A stretch of DNA of 64,000 bases from Nitrospira sp. (GCA_029194535.1 JARFXR010000001.1:558001-622000); one strand, 5' to 3'. Shown: positions 1 to 9,244, numbered from the stretch's first letter. Notes: generated from the letters alone by a model not told the origin. Program-made: numbers and translations.

Positions 1-1
1 T

Positions 2-919
2 ACCAGAGCCCGTATCACGAAGGTGACGGCCGAGCGCATCCGTGAATCCTTGGCGAGGGGTATCATCCCCGTCGTGGCCGGCTTCCAGGGGATCAACCAG
101 CAGTCGGACGTTACGACATTGGGACGCGGGGGTTCCGATCTAACGGCGGTCGCATTGGCTGGGGCGCTCAAGGCCGATCGATGCGTGATCTTTACGGACG
201 TCGACGGCGTCTACACCACTGATCCTAATATCGTGCCGTCGGCTCGACGCATCGACAAGATCTCGTATGAAGAAATGTTGGAAATGGCCAGTCTCGGGGC
301 GAAGGTGCTGCAGAGCCGCTCCGTGGAATTTGCAGCGAAGTTCAACGTGCCGCTGGAGGTCAATTCGAGTTTCAAGGAAGGAAAGGGGACGCTTGTGACA
401 CGCGAAGACAGAGACATGGAGGCCGTCGCGGTTTCCGGAGTCACGGGCGACCGGAATCAGGCCAAGATCACGATCGTCGGGGTGCCGGACAAGCCGGGCA
501 TCGCAGCCGGTCTCTTCGGGCCGGTGGCCGAGGCGAATATCCTTGTCGATGTGATCATTCAGAACATGAGTCAGGCGGCCTTGACCGACATCTCTTTTAC
601 GATTCCCCGAGTGGATGTGAAAAAGGCCGTCCCGCTCATTCAGGAGGTGGCCAAGAACATCGGAGCCAAGACCGTCTCTGTTACGGAGGCGATTGCCAAA
701 GTTTCGCTGGTAGGGGTGGGGATGCGTTCCCACTCGGGGGTGGCCGCCAAGATGTTCGAGGTCCTGTCGCAGGAAGGTGTCAACATCATCATGATCAGCA
801 CCTCAGAAATCAAGATCTCCTGCGTCATCGATGAAAAATATCTTGAACTTGCCATGCGGTCACTGCACTCGGCGTTCGGCCTTGACCAGCCTCGGAACGA
901 CGACCGAACGTCGAAATAG
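2..919 (+). CDS. lysC: Aspartate kinase, C-terminal part (5' end outside window)
   Basis: Phosphorylates aspartate at the entry to the lysine, threonine, methionine and diaminopimelate pathways. The frame is open from base 2, so the gene begins upstream; the family is usually about 400-410 residues, so roughly 100 are missing. Visible are the end of the kinase domain ([13 protein letters not shown], then a [11 protein letters not shown] motif) and two C-terminal ACT domains in the second half ([17 protein letters not shown] and [19 protein letters not shown]), which normally bind lysine or threonine for feedback inhibition. A GTG at 23 is internal and not the start. Citramalate synthase follows about 60 bases downstream, so the two amino-acid genes are probably cotranscribed. 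Confidence 0.95.
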   Translation, partial: TRARITKVTAERIRESLARGIIPVVAGFQGINQQSDVTTLGRGGSDLTAVALAGALKADRCVIFTDVDGVYTTDPNIVPSARRIDKISYEEMLEMASLGAKVLQSRSVEFAAKFNVPLEVNSSFKEGKGTLVTREDRDMEAVAVSGVTGDRNQAKITIVGVPDKPGIAAGLFGPVAEANILVDVIIQNMSQAALTDISFTIPRVDVKKAVPLIQEVAKNIGAKTVSVTEAIAKVSLVGVGMRSHSGVAAKMFEVLSQEGVNIIMISTSEIKISCVIDEKYLELAMRSLHSAFGLDQPRNDDRTSK

Positions 920-978
920 CCTCGCCAGCCATGATTTGAGTCTCGACAGGATTGCCCCGCGCCTGGTACCCTCTCGTC

Positions 979-2646
979 ATGCCGAAACGTCCTTCAACAC
1001 GCAAACCTCAACGTCGGACCAGCGATCGCTCCGATGTCTCGCTAGCGGCTCTGCCTAAGGCTCCCACGATTGAAATTTATGACACCACGCTGCGTGATGG
1101 TGCGCAGGCCGAGGACGTCAGTTTTTCCGTTGAGGATAAGGTTCGCATCGCGCAGAAGCTGGACGACCTGGGAGTTCATTTCATCGAGGGCGGTTGGCCT
1201 GGCGCCAATCCCAAGGATATCGAGTTTTTTCGTATCATCAAGACCATTCCGCTGCAGCATGCGAGCGTGATCGCGTTTGGCTCCACGCGCAAAGCCAGCA
1301 ATCCAGTGGACAAAGACCCGACGATCCAAGCGCTGCTTTCTGCCGACACCCAGACGATTACTCTGTTCGGGAAAAGTTGGACTTTCCAGGTCACCGACGC
1401 CCTCGGCATCGCACTGAGCAAGAACATCGAGATTATTGAGGATTCGATCGAGTACTTGCAGTCCAAAGGGCGCCGAGTCTTTTATGACGCGGAGCATTTT
1501 TTCGACGGGTACAAGGCCGACCCCGAATACGCGCTGAAAACGATCCGTGCAGCTGTGGCCGCCGGTGCGGCGCGCATCATTCTGTGCGATACGAACGGCG
1601 GATCAATGCCGTGGGAAATCCGCGAAATCTGTCGTGCCGTCCAAGCCGAATGCTCGATTCCTCTTGGAATCCATGCCCACAACGACTGTGAAATGGCGGT
1701 CGCCAATTCCCTTATTGCGATCGAAGCTGGGGTCAGGCAGGTGCAGGGGACGATCAACGGGATCGGAGAACGCTGCGGCAACGCCAACCTCACCTCCATT
1801 GTTCCGAATCTACAGTTGAAGATGAAGCGACCGGCACTAGGAGATCGACTCAGCCGGCTGAAGGACGTGTCGGGCTTTGTCACAGAAATCGCCAACCTCA
1901 TGCCCAACAAGCATCAGCCCTATGTGGGAGATGCGGCGTTTGCCCATAAAGGCGGCGTCCACATCCATGCTGTGCTCAAGAACCCAGCAACCTATGAGCA
2001 TATCGACCCCGCGAGGGTCGGCAATCGACAACGCATGCTTGTTTCCGACTATGCCGGCCGGAGCGGCATCCTGGAAAAAATTGAGTCGTACGGGCTGAAG
2101 ATTGCGAAGGATCATTCCAAGGTCGGGGAGCTCGTTGAAACGCTCAAAGAACGGGAGAATCAGGGCTATCAGTTTGAAGGGGCGGAAGGTTCGTTCGAGT
2201 TGCTCATGCGAAAGGTCATGGGGGCCCATTCTCCTTCGTTTCAGCTGCTGGGATTTCGCGTGGTGGTCGAGAGAAAGCAAGATGACGGGACCTCCAGCTC
2301 TGAAGCCACGGTCACGGTCAAGGTGGGTAAAACCGTCGCACATGCCCGAGGAACAGGCTCCGGACCTGTGAACGCACTGGATCATGCTCTGCGGACGTCA
2401 TTGGAACGCTTTTATCCGGAGCTCCGTGAAGTGAAGTTACTCGACTATAAGGTGAGGGTCCTTTCCGCCAATCGTGGTACGGAATCCAAGGTGCGTGTCC
2501 TCATTGAATCAGGAGATCATAAGGATAAGTGGGGAACGGTCGGGGTCTCTGAGAACATCATGGAGGCAAGTTGGCAGGCCTTGGCCGATAGCATTGAGTA
2601 TAAATTGCTCGCCAGAGACCGGTCGTCCGACCAGTCGTCCTCCTGA
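979..2646 (+). CDS. cimA: (R)-citramalate synthase
   Basis: Condenses pyruvate and acetyl-CoA to citramalate, the threonine-independent entry to isoleucine synthesis. The 555-residue protein has an HMGL/DRE-TIM catalytic barrel (YDTTLRDGAQAED near residue 35; metal-binding HAHNDCEMA near residue 225), followed by a LeuA-type regulatory dimerisation domain after about residue 390. The length and the ending fit the CimA branch rather than 2-isopropylmalate synthase, but only alignment would separate them with certainty. I chose the ATG at 979; an in-frame TTG at 952, preceded by AGG, would add nine residues. It follows lysC closely in the same direction. Confidence 0.92.
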   Translation: MPKRPSTRKPQRRTSDRSDVSLAALPKAPTIEIYDTTLRDGAQAEDVSFSVEDKVRIAQKLDDLGVHFIEGGWPGANPKDIEFFRIIKTIPLQHASVIAFGSTRKASNPVDKDPTIQALLSADTQTITLFGKSWTFQVTDALGIALSKNIEIIEDSIEYLQSKGRRVFYDAEHFFDGYKADPEYALKTIRAAVAAGAARIILCDTNGGSMPWEIREICRAVQAECSIPLGIHAHNDCEMAVANSLIAIEAGVRQVQGTINGIGERCGNANLTSIVPNLQLKMKRPALGDRLSRLKDVSGFVTEIANLMPNKHQPYVGDAAFAHKGGVHIHAVLKNPATYEHIDPARVGNRQRMLVSDYAGRSGILEKIESYGLKIAKDHSKVGELVETLKERENQGYQFEGAEGSFELLMRKVMGAHSPSFQLLGFRVVVERKQDDGTSSSEATVTVKVGKTVAHARGTGSGPVNALDHALRTSLERFYPELREVKLLDYKVRVLSANRGTESKVRVLIESGDHKDKWGTVGVSENIMEASWQALADSIEYKLLARDRSSDQSSS

Positions 2647-2654
2647 ATTTGTCC

Positions 2655-2683
2655 TTGACAGCTCACATAACCTCACGTAACTT
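2655..2683 (+). promoter_or_regulatory. Sigma-70-type promoter for ihfA
   Basis: TTGACA at 2655-2660 is a perfect -35 box. A 17-base spacer leads to TAACTT at 2678-2683. It begins just after the cimA stop and lies about 70 bases before the IHF start, so it probably starts the ihfA-merR transcript. Confidence 0.6.
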
Positions 2684-2750
2684 ATGGTGAAACTAGCTTT
2701 TGTCTCGAAGGAGATGGTCGAGCAGCCCGAGGAGTTGCGTAGGGGGAAGC

Positions 2751-3026
2751 ATGAGAAAGGCAGATATTGCGAACGAAATCTACAAGCAGGTTGGAATTTC
2801 GAAGAATGAGGCGGCGGACATTGTAGAGCTCGTGCTGAACATGCTCAAGGCTGTGTTGCAAAAGGGAGAATCGGTCAAGATTGCTGGTTTCGGAAATTTT
2901 GTTGTCAGGAGCAAAGGTGCACGAAAAGGTCGAAATCCTCGAACAGGCGAAGAAATTGGGATTACGCCCCGTCGTGTCGTGACCTTCCGTCCCAGTCAGG
3001 TATTCAAAAAGTACGTCAATTCATAA
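2751..3026 (+). CDS. ihfA: Integration host factor / HU-family DNA-binding protein
   Basis: A 91-residue nucleoid protein that bends DNA as a dimer. It has the HU/IHF fold with the conserved body GFGNFVVRSKGARKGRNP and the beta-arm tip NPRTGEEI near residue 65. The ATG at 2751 is preceded by AGGGGG at good spacing; an in-frame TTG at 2700 would add 17 residues not typical of the family. A MerR-family regulator follows after 41 bases, an arrangement often seen for ihfA. Assignment to the alpha subunit rests on this context and on the sequence style. Confidence 0.9.
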   Translation: MRKADIANEIYKQVGISKNEAADIVELVLNMLKAVLQKGESVKIAGFGNFVVRSKGARKGRNPRTGEEIGITPRRVVTFRPSQVFKKYVNS

Positions 3027-3067
3027 CCCCGTTACTCACGTCGCAAATCCTGGCACGAGGATCGGTC

Positions 3068-3412
3068 ATGGGGAATGAGCCCCGGCTGGGAAGCAAAGTC
3101 TTCTATAAAATAGGGGAAGTCAGCCAGGTTACGAAGCTGCCCGCATATGTCCTGCGGTTTTGGGAGTCGCAGTTTCCCTTTCTGAAGCCCAAAAAAAGTC
3201 GTGGAAACCAGCGATTGTACGTCAGGCGTGATATTGAGATCGTTCTGGAGATTAAGCGGATGCTCTATGAAGAAGGCCACACGCTTGAGGGAGTGAAACG
3301 GTATTGGGCTAGACGAGGCCGGGTTTCCGCCCAGCGGCTGAAGCCAAAGGAATTGGCGCAGAAGTTGCGGGGCAGTCTCCAAGCCATTTTGAAACTCCTG
3401 GAATCTCAATGA
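3068..3412 (+). CDS. MerR-family transcriptional regulator
   Basis: A 114-residue protein with an N-terminal MerR winged helix-turn-helix. FYKIGEVSQVTKLPAYVLRF at residues 12-31 includes the recognition helix, and RLYVRRDIE matches the wing. A short helical dimerisation tail follows and there is no obvious effector domain or metal-binding cysteine. The gene directly after ihfA in many bacteria encodes this same small MerR type, whose target is unknown to me. It is probably in one transcript with ihfA. Confidence 0.85.
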   Translation: MGNEPRLGSKVFYKIGEVSQVTKLPAYVLRFWESQFPFLKPKKSRGNQRLYVRRDIEIVLEIKRMLYEEGHTLEGVKRYWARRGRVSAQRLKPKELAQKLRGSLQAILKLLESQ

Positions 3413-3446
3413 GCAGACCCTTCCTTCGAGAACCCGACTGTTCTAG

Positions 3447-3476
3447 TTGCAATCGGAGGTCCTCAGAGGAGAGAAT
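3447..3476 (+). promoter_or_regulatory. Possible promoter of tRNA-Pro
   Basis: TTGCAA at 3447-3452 and GAGAAT at 3471-3476 are separated by 18 bases and end 20 bases before the tRNA. The -10 box is a weak match, so this is tentative. Confidence 0.3.
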
Positions 3477-3496
3477 GCGACAACGTTGGCTTCTGT

Positions 3497-3573
3497 CGGG
3501 GCGTGGCGCAGCCCGGTAGCGTACTCGCTTGGGGTGCGAGTGGTCGGCCGTTCAAATCGGCTCGCCCCGACCA
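3497..3573 (+). tRNA. tRNA-Pro (anticodon GGG)
   Basis: Acceptor arms CGGGGCG (3497-3503) and CGCCCCG (3563-3569) pair fully. They are followed by discriminator A and an encoded CCA (3571-3573). The anticodon stem CTCGC/GCGAG encloses loop TTGGGGT, giving anticodon GGG at 3531-3533, which reads CCC and CCU proline codons. The T loop TTCAAAT is standard. Confidence 0.96.
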
Positions 3574-3676
3574 AATAGCCAACATTCATAGTGAACTGCT
3601 GAGTGTCGACGATACGTGTGCCCCCCCGGAGGTGCCAGCAGATTGCTCCGGACATGCGGACCTCTCTGAACGACTG

Positions 3677-3700
3677 AGCTGCCGACGAGCAGCTTTTTTT
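3677..3700 (+). terminator. Rho-independent terminator after tRNA-Pro
   Basis: AGCTGC (3677-3682) and GCAGCT (3689-3694) form a perfect stem with a six-base loop, running straight into a T tract to 3700. It lies 16 bases before the surE start, so surE translation begins beyond the hairpin. Confidence 0.8.
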
Positions 3701-3715
3701 GTGCCCGGTATCCAC

Positions 3716-4516
3716 ATGCGCATTTTGGTGACAAACGACGACGGAATTTCATCGGCAGGACTAACCGTGCTCGCCGAGGCCCTGGGAAAGCTGGGCGAGG
3801 TGTGGGTCGTGGCGCCGGATCGCGAACGGACGGCGGTCGCCCACGCCGTGACACTGCATAAGCCCCTGAGAGTCCATCGGCAGGCAAAGCGTATGTTCAC
3901 CGTCAATGGAACGCCGGTCGATTGCGTCAACCTCGCATTACAGAACATCCTTCCGGCGCCCCCACAGCTCCTGGTTTCGGGGATCAACAAGGGCGTGAAC
4001 CTTGGTGACGATGTGTTGTACTCGGGTACCGTGTCCGCTGCTGTCGAAGGGACTATTCTCGGCATACCCTCGATCGCGGTGTCGCAAGAGGGTCGCGAGA
4101 CCTTCCGCTTTTCGGTGGGCGCCCATCATGCCATACGTATCGCGCGCTTGGTCCTTGAGCAGGGCTTGCCGGAGGAAACGCTCCTCAATGTCAACATTCC
4201 GGATCGTCCCCTCGCACGCACAGTTCACGTCCGCGTGACGTGCCTCAGTCGGCGACGGTTCGATAATCCGATCATAGAGAAAGTCGATCCACATGGTCGA
4301 ACGTACTACTGGATCGCAGGTACCCGGGTGTCGTGGAGTAGAAACAAGGATTCGGATCATGAGGCGATCGCGGAGGGAGCGGTGTCGCTGACGCCCATTC
4401 ATCTCGACAGCACACACTACGACGCAATGGACCGCTTCCGAGCCTGGGAACCACTGCTCAGACGCAGCGATCGCTGGACACAGGCTCGGCGTGCGATTAG
4501 GAAAAGGAGAGGGTAA
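3716..4516 (+). CDS. surE: 5'/3'-nucleotidase SurE
   Basis: A metal-dependent nucleotide phosphatase, linked to stationary-phase survival. The protein has 266 residues. The N-terminal MRILVTNDDGI carries the paired metal-binding aspartates. VVAPDRERTAVAHAVTLHKP, the asparagine in VSGINKGVNLGDDVLYSGT and the SAAVEGTILGIPSIAVS stretch are all family signatures. The ATG at 3716 starts precisely at the conserved N terminus; reading further upstream would run through the tRNA gene. A DedA protein starts 5 bases after the stop, suggesting cotranscription. Confidence 0.95.
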   Translation: MRILVTNDDGISSAGLTVLAEALGKLGEVWVVAPDRERTAVAHAVTLHKPLRVHRQAKRMFTVNGTPVDCVNLALQNILPAPPQLLVSGINKGVNLGDDVLYSGTVSAAVEGTILGIPSIAVSQEGRETFRFSVGAHHAIRIARLVLEQGLPEETLLNVNIPDRPLARTVHVRVTCLSRRRFDNPIIEKVDPHGRTYYWIAGTRVSWSRNKDSDHEAIAEGAVSLTPIHLDSTHYDAMDRFRAWEPLLRRSDRWTQARRAIRKRRG

Positions 4517-4521
4517 GGTAC

Positions 4522-5160
4522 ATGGGAGGGCTGATCGAGGCGATCGTCACATTGTTAGGTCGCTTCGTGATGAATACGATCAGCTCTCTCGGGTACAGCG
4601 GCATTGTTCTGACTATGGCGATTGAGAGCGCCTGCATTCCGTTGCCCAGCGAAATTATCATGCCGTTTTCTGGGTATCTCGTCACCACCGGCCAGTTCAG
4701 CTTGATCGGCGTCACCTTGGCCGGCGCCATCGGTAACGTCGTCGGGTCGATCGTTGCCTATTACGCCGGGGTGTGGGGCGGACGGCCGTTTGTCGAGCGA
4801 TATGGCCCGTATATGTTGGTTTCGCATAAAGACCTTGATCTTGCCGATCGCTGGTTTCAGAAATACGGTGATGCGGCCGTGTTGTTCAGCCGCATGCTGC
4901 CGGTCGTCCGAACCTTCATTTCGTTACCGGCGGGGATCGCCGCGATGAATTTTCCCCGCTTCGTCCTGTTCACGTTCCTCGGTGCGTTGCCCTGGTGCTA
5001 TCTCTTGGCCTACATCGGTGTCAAAATGGGGGAGCAGTGGGATCAACTGCATGACTATTTTCACCAGTTCGATATGGTCATCGGCCTCCTGTTGGTGCTG
5101 GCCGGCGGTTACTTTCTCTGGTCACACTGGCCTCGGCGTGAATACGACCGTCCTTCATAG
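4522..5160 (+). CDS. DedA-family inner-membrane protein
   Basis: A 212-residue polytopic membrane protein of the DedA/SNARE-associated family. Members act in membrane homeostasis and in recycling of lipid carriers such as undecaprenyl phosphate. The family signature is visible: ESACIPLPSEIIMPFSGYL near residue 35, a Gly-rich helix with AYYAGVWGGR, and FSRMLPVVRTFISLPAGIAAMNF near residue 122 with the conserved arginines. Hydrophobic segments cover most of the protein. It lies tightly between surE and cysS (5- and 6-base gaps). The exact substrate cannot be told. Confidence 0.9.
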   Translation: MGGLIEAIVTLLGRFVMNTISSLGYSGIVLTMAIESACIPLPSEIIMPFSGYLVTTGQFSLIGVTLAGAIGNVVGSIVAYYAGVWGGRPFVERYGPYMLVSHKDLDLADRWFQKYGDAAVLFSRMLPVVRTFISLPAGIAAMNFPRFVLFTFLGALPWCYLLAYIGVKMGEQWDQLHDYFHQFDMVIGLLLVLAGGYFLWSHWPRREYDRPS

Positions 5161-5166
5161 TGCGAC

Positions 5167-6585
5167 ATGCTGACATTGTTCAACACCCTCACCGGGAAGC
5201 AAGAATCCTTCAAGTCCTTGGAGCCCAACAGGGTTCGGATGTACGTCTGTGGGGTTACGGTCTACGACTATTGTCACATCGGTCATGCGCGTAGCGCGCT
5301 CGTCTTCGATGTCCTTCGGCGGTATCTGGAGCATATCGGATATCAGGTTGAGTTCGTCAAGAACTTCACCGATGTCGACGACAAGATCATCAACCGCGCC
5401 CGTGAGCGAAGTGTGCCGTACGAGGCCATCACCACACAATTCATCGAGGCCTACTATCAGGACATGGGCAAAGTGGGGGTTGCGCGAGCAACGAAAGAGC
5501 CGCGGGCTACAGAGCACATCGCCGATATCGTTGCGATGGCGGAAAGGCTGATCAAGAATGATCTGGCCTACCACGTTGGCGGCGACGTGTATTTCCAGGT
5601 GAATAGGGACCCTGCGTACGGACGATTGTCCAAACGCAAGCTCGAAGATCTCCAGGCTGGCGCACGTGTGGAAGTAGATGAGCGCAAGCGTCATCCGATG
5701 GATTTTGCATTGTGGAAGAGCAGCAAACCCGGCGAACCATCGTGGCCGAGTCCTTGGGGTATGGGGCGACCAGGCTGGCACATTGAATGTTCGGCCATGT
5801 CAATCAAGTATTTGGGGGAGACGTTCGATATTCACGGCGGCGGCATGGACCTCATTTTCCCGCACCACGAGAACGAAATTGCTCAATCCAGCGGTGCGAC
5901 AGGAAAAGAGTTCGCACGGTATTGGATTCACAACGGGTTCGTCCAGATCAATCACGAGAAGATGTCGAAGTCCTCGGGCAACTTCTTTACGATCAGAGAG
6001 ATTTTTGAAAAGTCGCAATGGTCCGAGGAGGTGACGGGAGAGACTATTCGATACTTCCTGCTCTCAACTCACTATCGTAGACCGCTCGATTTTTCCGATC
6101 AGGCGCTGATGGAATCCAAGAGAGCGTTGGATGGATTTTATGATCTGTTCCTGCGGTTGACTGAGCCAGGACAGGATGAGGAGTTGGATTTTGCAATTGG
6201 TTTTTACCAAGTGGGGTTCGAAAGGGCGATGGAGGACGATCTCAATACTCCGCAGGCCTTGGCCGCACTGCAGGAACTGCGGGGTGAAACGAATAGACAA
6301 CTATTGAAAGGCTTACCGGGCGGCAAGAAAAGAGAGGCACGGGAAACGTTTCGCACGCTGGGGAAAGTGCTAGGGCTGTTTCAGTTGGAACCGAACCAGT
6401 GGCAATTCAATCAGCCCGAAAAGGTCGGATCGACCAATGCAGACGTTGAAGCGAAGATTGCGGAACGGATCGAAGCCAAGAAAAAGAAAGACTTTCAGCT
6501 CGCCGATGCCATTAGGCGCGAGCTTGCAGCTCAGGGCATCACCATCGAGGACAAACCAGATGGCACTAGCCGATGGAAGCGATGA
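5167..6585 (+). CDS. cysS: Cysteinyl-tRNA synthetase
   Basis: Class I synthetase charging tRNA-Cys; 472 residues, a normal length. The HIGH motif is present (CHIGHARSALVFD near residue 36), the KMSKS loop is HEKMSKSSGNF near residue 265, and zinc ligands are expected from the cysteine in MYVCGVT, from IECSAMS, and from FPHHENEIAQS. The C-terminal anticodon-binding helices end with the DAIRRELAAQGI motif. The ATG at 5167 follows the DedA stop by six bases. The end overlaps the next gene by 26 bases, which suggests translational coupling. Confidence 0.97.
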   Translation: MLTLFNTLTGKQESFKSLEPNRVRMYVCGVTVYDYCHIGHARSALVFDVLRRYLEHIGYQVEFVKNFTDVDDKIINRARERSVPYEAITTQFIEAYYQDMGKVGVARATKEPRATEHIADIVAMAERLIKNDLAYHVGGDVYFQVNRDPAYGRLSKRKLEDLQAGARVEVDERKRHPMDFALWKSSKPGEPSWPSPWGMGRPGWHIECSAMSIKYLGETFDIHGGGMDLIFPHHENEIAQSSGATGKEFARYWIHNGFVQINHEKMSKSSGNFFTIREIFEKSQWSEEVTGETIRYFLLSTHYRRPLDFSDQALMESKRALDGFYDLFLRLTEPGQDEELDFAIGFYQVGFERAMEDDLNTPQALAALQELRGETNRQLLKGLPGGKKREARETFRTLGKVLGLFQLEPNQWQFNQPEKVGSTNADVEAKIAERIEAKKKKDFQLADAIRRELAAQGITIEDKPDGTSRWKR

Positions 6586-7345
6586 GCCATCAGAGATCCT
6601 CTACGGATTGCATGCGGTTCGAGAGGCTCTCCGAGCTGGTACCCGACCCATACAGCGTCTTCTGGTTCTGAGACTGGATCGCCAGTTCGGCGACTTGGTC
6701 CAGCGGGCCAAAGAGCACCGCGTTCCCGTACAGCTTGGGCCGTCTGCCGCGTTCGATCGACTCGTCCCCGGCGGAAAGCATCAAGGGGTCATTGCGTTCG
6801 TCGCAGCCAAATCCTACAGCAGCCTTGGTGAGATTCTAGAATCAGCTCGCTTGCGCAAAGAACCTCCGTTCCTTCTCCTCCTTGACGGAGTCGAAGATCC
6901 TCACAACCTAGGTGCGGTGCTGCGCACCGCTGAGGCAGCGGGTGTTCACGGTGTATGCATACCGGAACGGCGGGCGGTAGGCCTGACGTCCGTCGTTGCA
7001 AAAGTTTCCGCAGGGGCGATTGATCATATGCTGGTTTCACGCGTCACGAATCTCACCAGGCTCATGGAAGGTCTAAAAGAAGCGGGAATTTGGGTGTATG
7101 GGGTGGAACCCTCAGCGACAAAGCTCTACACGCAAACCGATTTGACTGGTCCGTTTGCGATAGTCGTTGGCGGCGAAGGCGAGGGTATTCGACCGGGTGT
7201 ACGGAAGGAGTGCGACGAGCTGTTGCGTATCCCGATGATGGGGAAGATTGAATCGTTGAATGTCTCTGCCGCAGTCTCGGTTGTGCTATTCGAAGCAGTG
7301 CGGCAGCGAAGCCGAAACCGAGTGTGTGGTTCTACCGAAGCCTGA
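6560..7345 (+). CDS. rlmB: 23S rRNA 2'-O-methyltransferase RlmB-like (SpoU/TrmH family)
   Basis: A SAM-dependent ribose methyltransferase of 261 residues. An N-terminal substrate-binding domain (EILYGLHAVREALRAG near residue 12) is followed by the SPOUT knot. Motif 1 is DGVEDPHNLGAVLRTAEAAG near residue 112, motif 2 is VVGGEGEGIRPGVRKECDEL, and motif 3 is IPMMGKIESLNVSAAVSVVL near the C terminus. The ATG at 6560 lies inside the end of cysS, a common arrangement that couples the two. An RlmB role (G2251 of 23S rRNA) is inferred from the closest family style; a tRNA target is possible. Confidence 0.9.
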   Translation: MALADGSDEPSEILYGLHAVREALRAGTRPIQRLLVLRLDRQFGDLVQRAKEHRVPVQLGPSAAFDRLVPGGKHQGVIAFVAAKSYSSLGEILESARLRKEPPFLLLLDGVEDPHNLGAVLRTAEAAGVHGVCIPERRAVGLTSVVAKVSAGAIDHMLVSRVTNLTRLMEGLKEAGIWVYGVEPSATKLYTQTDLTGPFAIVVGGEGEGIRPGVRKECDELLRIPMMGKIESLNVSAAVSVVLFEAVRQRSRNRVCGSTEA

Positions 7346-7607
7346 TCATTCCGCCTTGGATTGAGGTTTTCAGCAATTGTGCCGTATTGGAAACGCGGAG
7401 TTTTTTCATCATATTGGCACGATGCGCCTCGACGGTCTTGACGCTGATCTTGAGCCGCTGACCGATTTCCTTGTTCTTGAATCCGGCCCAGATCAACTCA
7501 AGGATTTCTTGTTCCCGACTGGTCAAGGATTCCGGGCGCTTTTTCCGTGGCGGTGGAGTCAAGTCGACGAGGGGCGATCTAGGCTTCGCCTTGATCACGC
7601 GTGTCAT
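7332..7607 (-). CDS. Small LuxR/NarL-type helix-turn-helix protein
   Basis: A 91-residue regulator that consists mainly of a LuxR-type HTH (LTSREQEILELIWAGFKNKE at about residues 27-46, then IGQRLKISVKTVEAHRANMM). A basic, proline-rich 25-residue N-terminal tail replaces the usual receiver domain. The conserved Glu, Val and His of the family are present. The ATG at 7607 has GGAG eleven bases upstream. The stop lies inside the last 14 bases of the convergent rlmB gene. Without a sensor domain it may act constitutively or with a partner; its target is unknown. Confidence 0.85.
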   Translation of the reverse strand: MTRVIKAKPRSPLVDLTPPPRKKRPESLTSREQEILELIWAGFKNKEIGQRLKISVKTVEAHRANMMKKLRVSNTAQLLKTSIQGGMIRLR

Positions 7608-7791
7608 GTTTGCCGTTCTCCTTTGAATGAAAGTAAATTCCGTTGTAATTTTACTGCAGGTGAAAACACCGGAGAACAAACCCTAGTACCCAGAGTGAAA
7701 TTATAGGAGGTCGGTTTGGTCCGTGTAAATCGAAGCTCTATGGCCCTAGTGCAAATACGTACATCAGTCCGTGGCAGCTAGAGGTTGGCCC

Positions 7792-8568
7792 ATGAATATC
7801 CATCTTTATATCGTGGTGGCCGTGCTGGGCTGCCTCGTGGGGAGCTTTCTAAACGTGTGTATTTTTCGGCTGCCTCGTGGTGAATCCGTAGTTTGGCCCG
7901 GGTCGCATTGTCCAGCCTGCGGGAATCCGATTCAATTCTACGACAATATTCCTGTGTTCAGTTATCTCTGGTTGAGAGGACGGTGCCGAGCCTGCCGCGT
8001 GAAGATTCCTTTGCGGTATCCGGCTGTGGAAGCTGCCAACGCGGTGGGGTATGTAGGTATTCTGTGGTTTTTCGGTCCTGGATGGCCGGCCGTTCTCTAC
8101 GGTGTGTTGTTCTCCGCCTTGCTCGTGGTGGTCGGCACCGACCTCTCACACCAGATCATTCCGGATACCATCACATTACCGGGTCTCTTCGTGGGGTTCT
8201 TCGGAGCCGTTACCGTTCTGCCAGTGGGGTGGGTAAATGCCCTTTTGGGAATTCTTATCGGTGGAGGCATCCTTTGGGCACTGGCGTGGATCAGTCCATA
8301 CCTCTTTGGCAAGGAAGGCATGGGTGGGGGGGATATTAAGTTATTGGCCATGATAGGGGCCTTTCTCGGATGGAAGCCGGCTCTATTGACGATCATGGTC
8401 GGTTCCTTGATGGGGTCCCTGATCGGTGTCTCCTTAATCGGCCTTCACGTGATCAGGCGCGATGAGTATATTCCGTTCGGACCGTTTCTTGCCTTTGGGG
8501 CCCTCGTATCGATGTTTTTTGCTCAACCCATTCTTGAGTGGTATCAACGTCTGCTGAGTCCGTCCTAA
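7792..8568 (+). CDS. pilD: Prepilin peptidase / N-methyltransferase
   Basis: An inner-membrane aspartic protease that cleaves type IV prepilin leaders and methylates the new N terminus; 258 residues. A cytoplasmic loop carries the zinc-binding CPACGNPI and CRACRVKIPLRYP pairs (near residues 40 and 65). The catalytic aspartates sit in VGTDLSHQIIPD near residue 120 and in the GxGD motif GMGGGDIKLL near residue 182. About eight hydrophobic helices are visible. The ATG at 7792 follows AGAGG; a GTG at 7771 is an alternative. It heads the pilin region whose products it would process. Confidence 0.95.
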   Translation: MNIHLYIVVAVLGCLVGSFLNVCIFRLPRGESVVWPGSHCPACGNPIQFYDNIPVFSYLWLRGRCRACRVKIPLRYPAVEAANAVGYVGILWFFGPGWPAVLYGVLFSALLVVVGTDLSHQIIPDTITLPGLFVGFFGAVTVLPVGWVNALLGILIGGGILWALAWISPYLFGKEGMGGGDIKLLAMIGAFLGWKPALLTIMVGSLMGSLIGVSLIGLHVIRRDEYIPFGPFLAFGALVSMFFAQPILEWYQRLLSPS

Positions 8569-8782
8569 GTCCTCCCCGCTCGTTCTGTATCTGAACCGGA
8601 AGTCCGTTGTATCCGATCAGATTGCAGGCATCTTCAGTTCTCCGATCCTCAAGAACGACCCTGTGCGTCAACAAGTCACAGCGCTTTCTGGCCACTTCCT
8701 GTGGACAAAGTCGCAGCGACCAGTCTGCCCGAGGACGGCATGAGTCTTGGAAATTACGATTTCTCATCGGACCGACGCTGCC

Positions 8783-9244
8783 ATGTTATCTCTATCCGTC
8801 TTGAGACCGAATTTACAGGAACATGGCGGAAGTCTGCCTGAAGTGTTGATGGTCTTGGTAATCCTGGCCGTAATGGCGGCACTGGCGGGACCGAGCTACA
8901 AGGCGGCGATTGCAAGAGCACAAGCACGATCCGTTGCCGCTGAGATCGCATCAGAGCTTCGTCTGACCAGGCAACTGGCAATGGCCAGACGCGAACGATT
9001 ACTCGTTCAGTTCGACCAACCGCGCTGCTCTCTCACATTCGTGCGCGCGGATTCCGGAGATGTGCTCAATGAATATCACTATGCCGACAAGGGAGTCGTA
9101 CTCGAGGTGCCGAGCGCCGGACCGAACGTACTATTTTACCCGAGCGGGCGCTCGGCTACGGCATCGACCATTGCCATAGTCGACAGCGTGGGGAGAAAAA
9201 TCACATTGACCGTGAGCATCACCGGACGCGTCTCCCTATCATGA
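8783..9244 (+). CDS. Type IV pilin-like protein (GspH/FimT type), cluster 1
   Basis: A 153-residue minor-pilin candidate. The N terminus has a short leader ending HG, then GSLPEVLMVLVILAVMAAL, a hydrophobic helix with the Glu at +5 if cleaved after the first glycine. The mature residue +1 is then Gly rather than the usual Phe. The body resembles GspH/FimT: an amphipathic helix (RSVAAEIASELRLTRQLAMA) and a beta-rich C terminus with LFYPSGRSA. An in-frame TTG at 8747 is a weaker start. The stop overlaps the next start (ATGA at 9241), indicating coupled translation. Confidence 0.82.
   Translation: MLSLSVLRPNLQEHGGSLPEVLMVLVILAVMAALAGPSYKAAIARAQARSVAAEIASELRLTRQLAMARRERLLVQFDQPRCSLTFVRADSGDVLNEYHYADKGVVLEVPSAGPNVLFYPSGRSATASTIAIVDSVGRKITLTVSITGRVSLS

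Noticed and set aside
3503-3715. An upstream extension of surE
   Set aside because: It reads through the tRNA-Pro gene and terminator; the conserved SurE N terminus starts at 3716.
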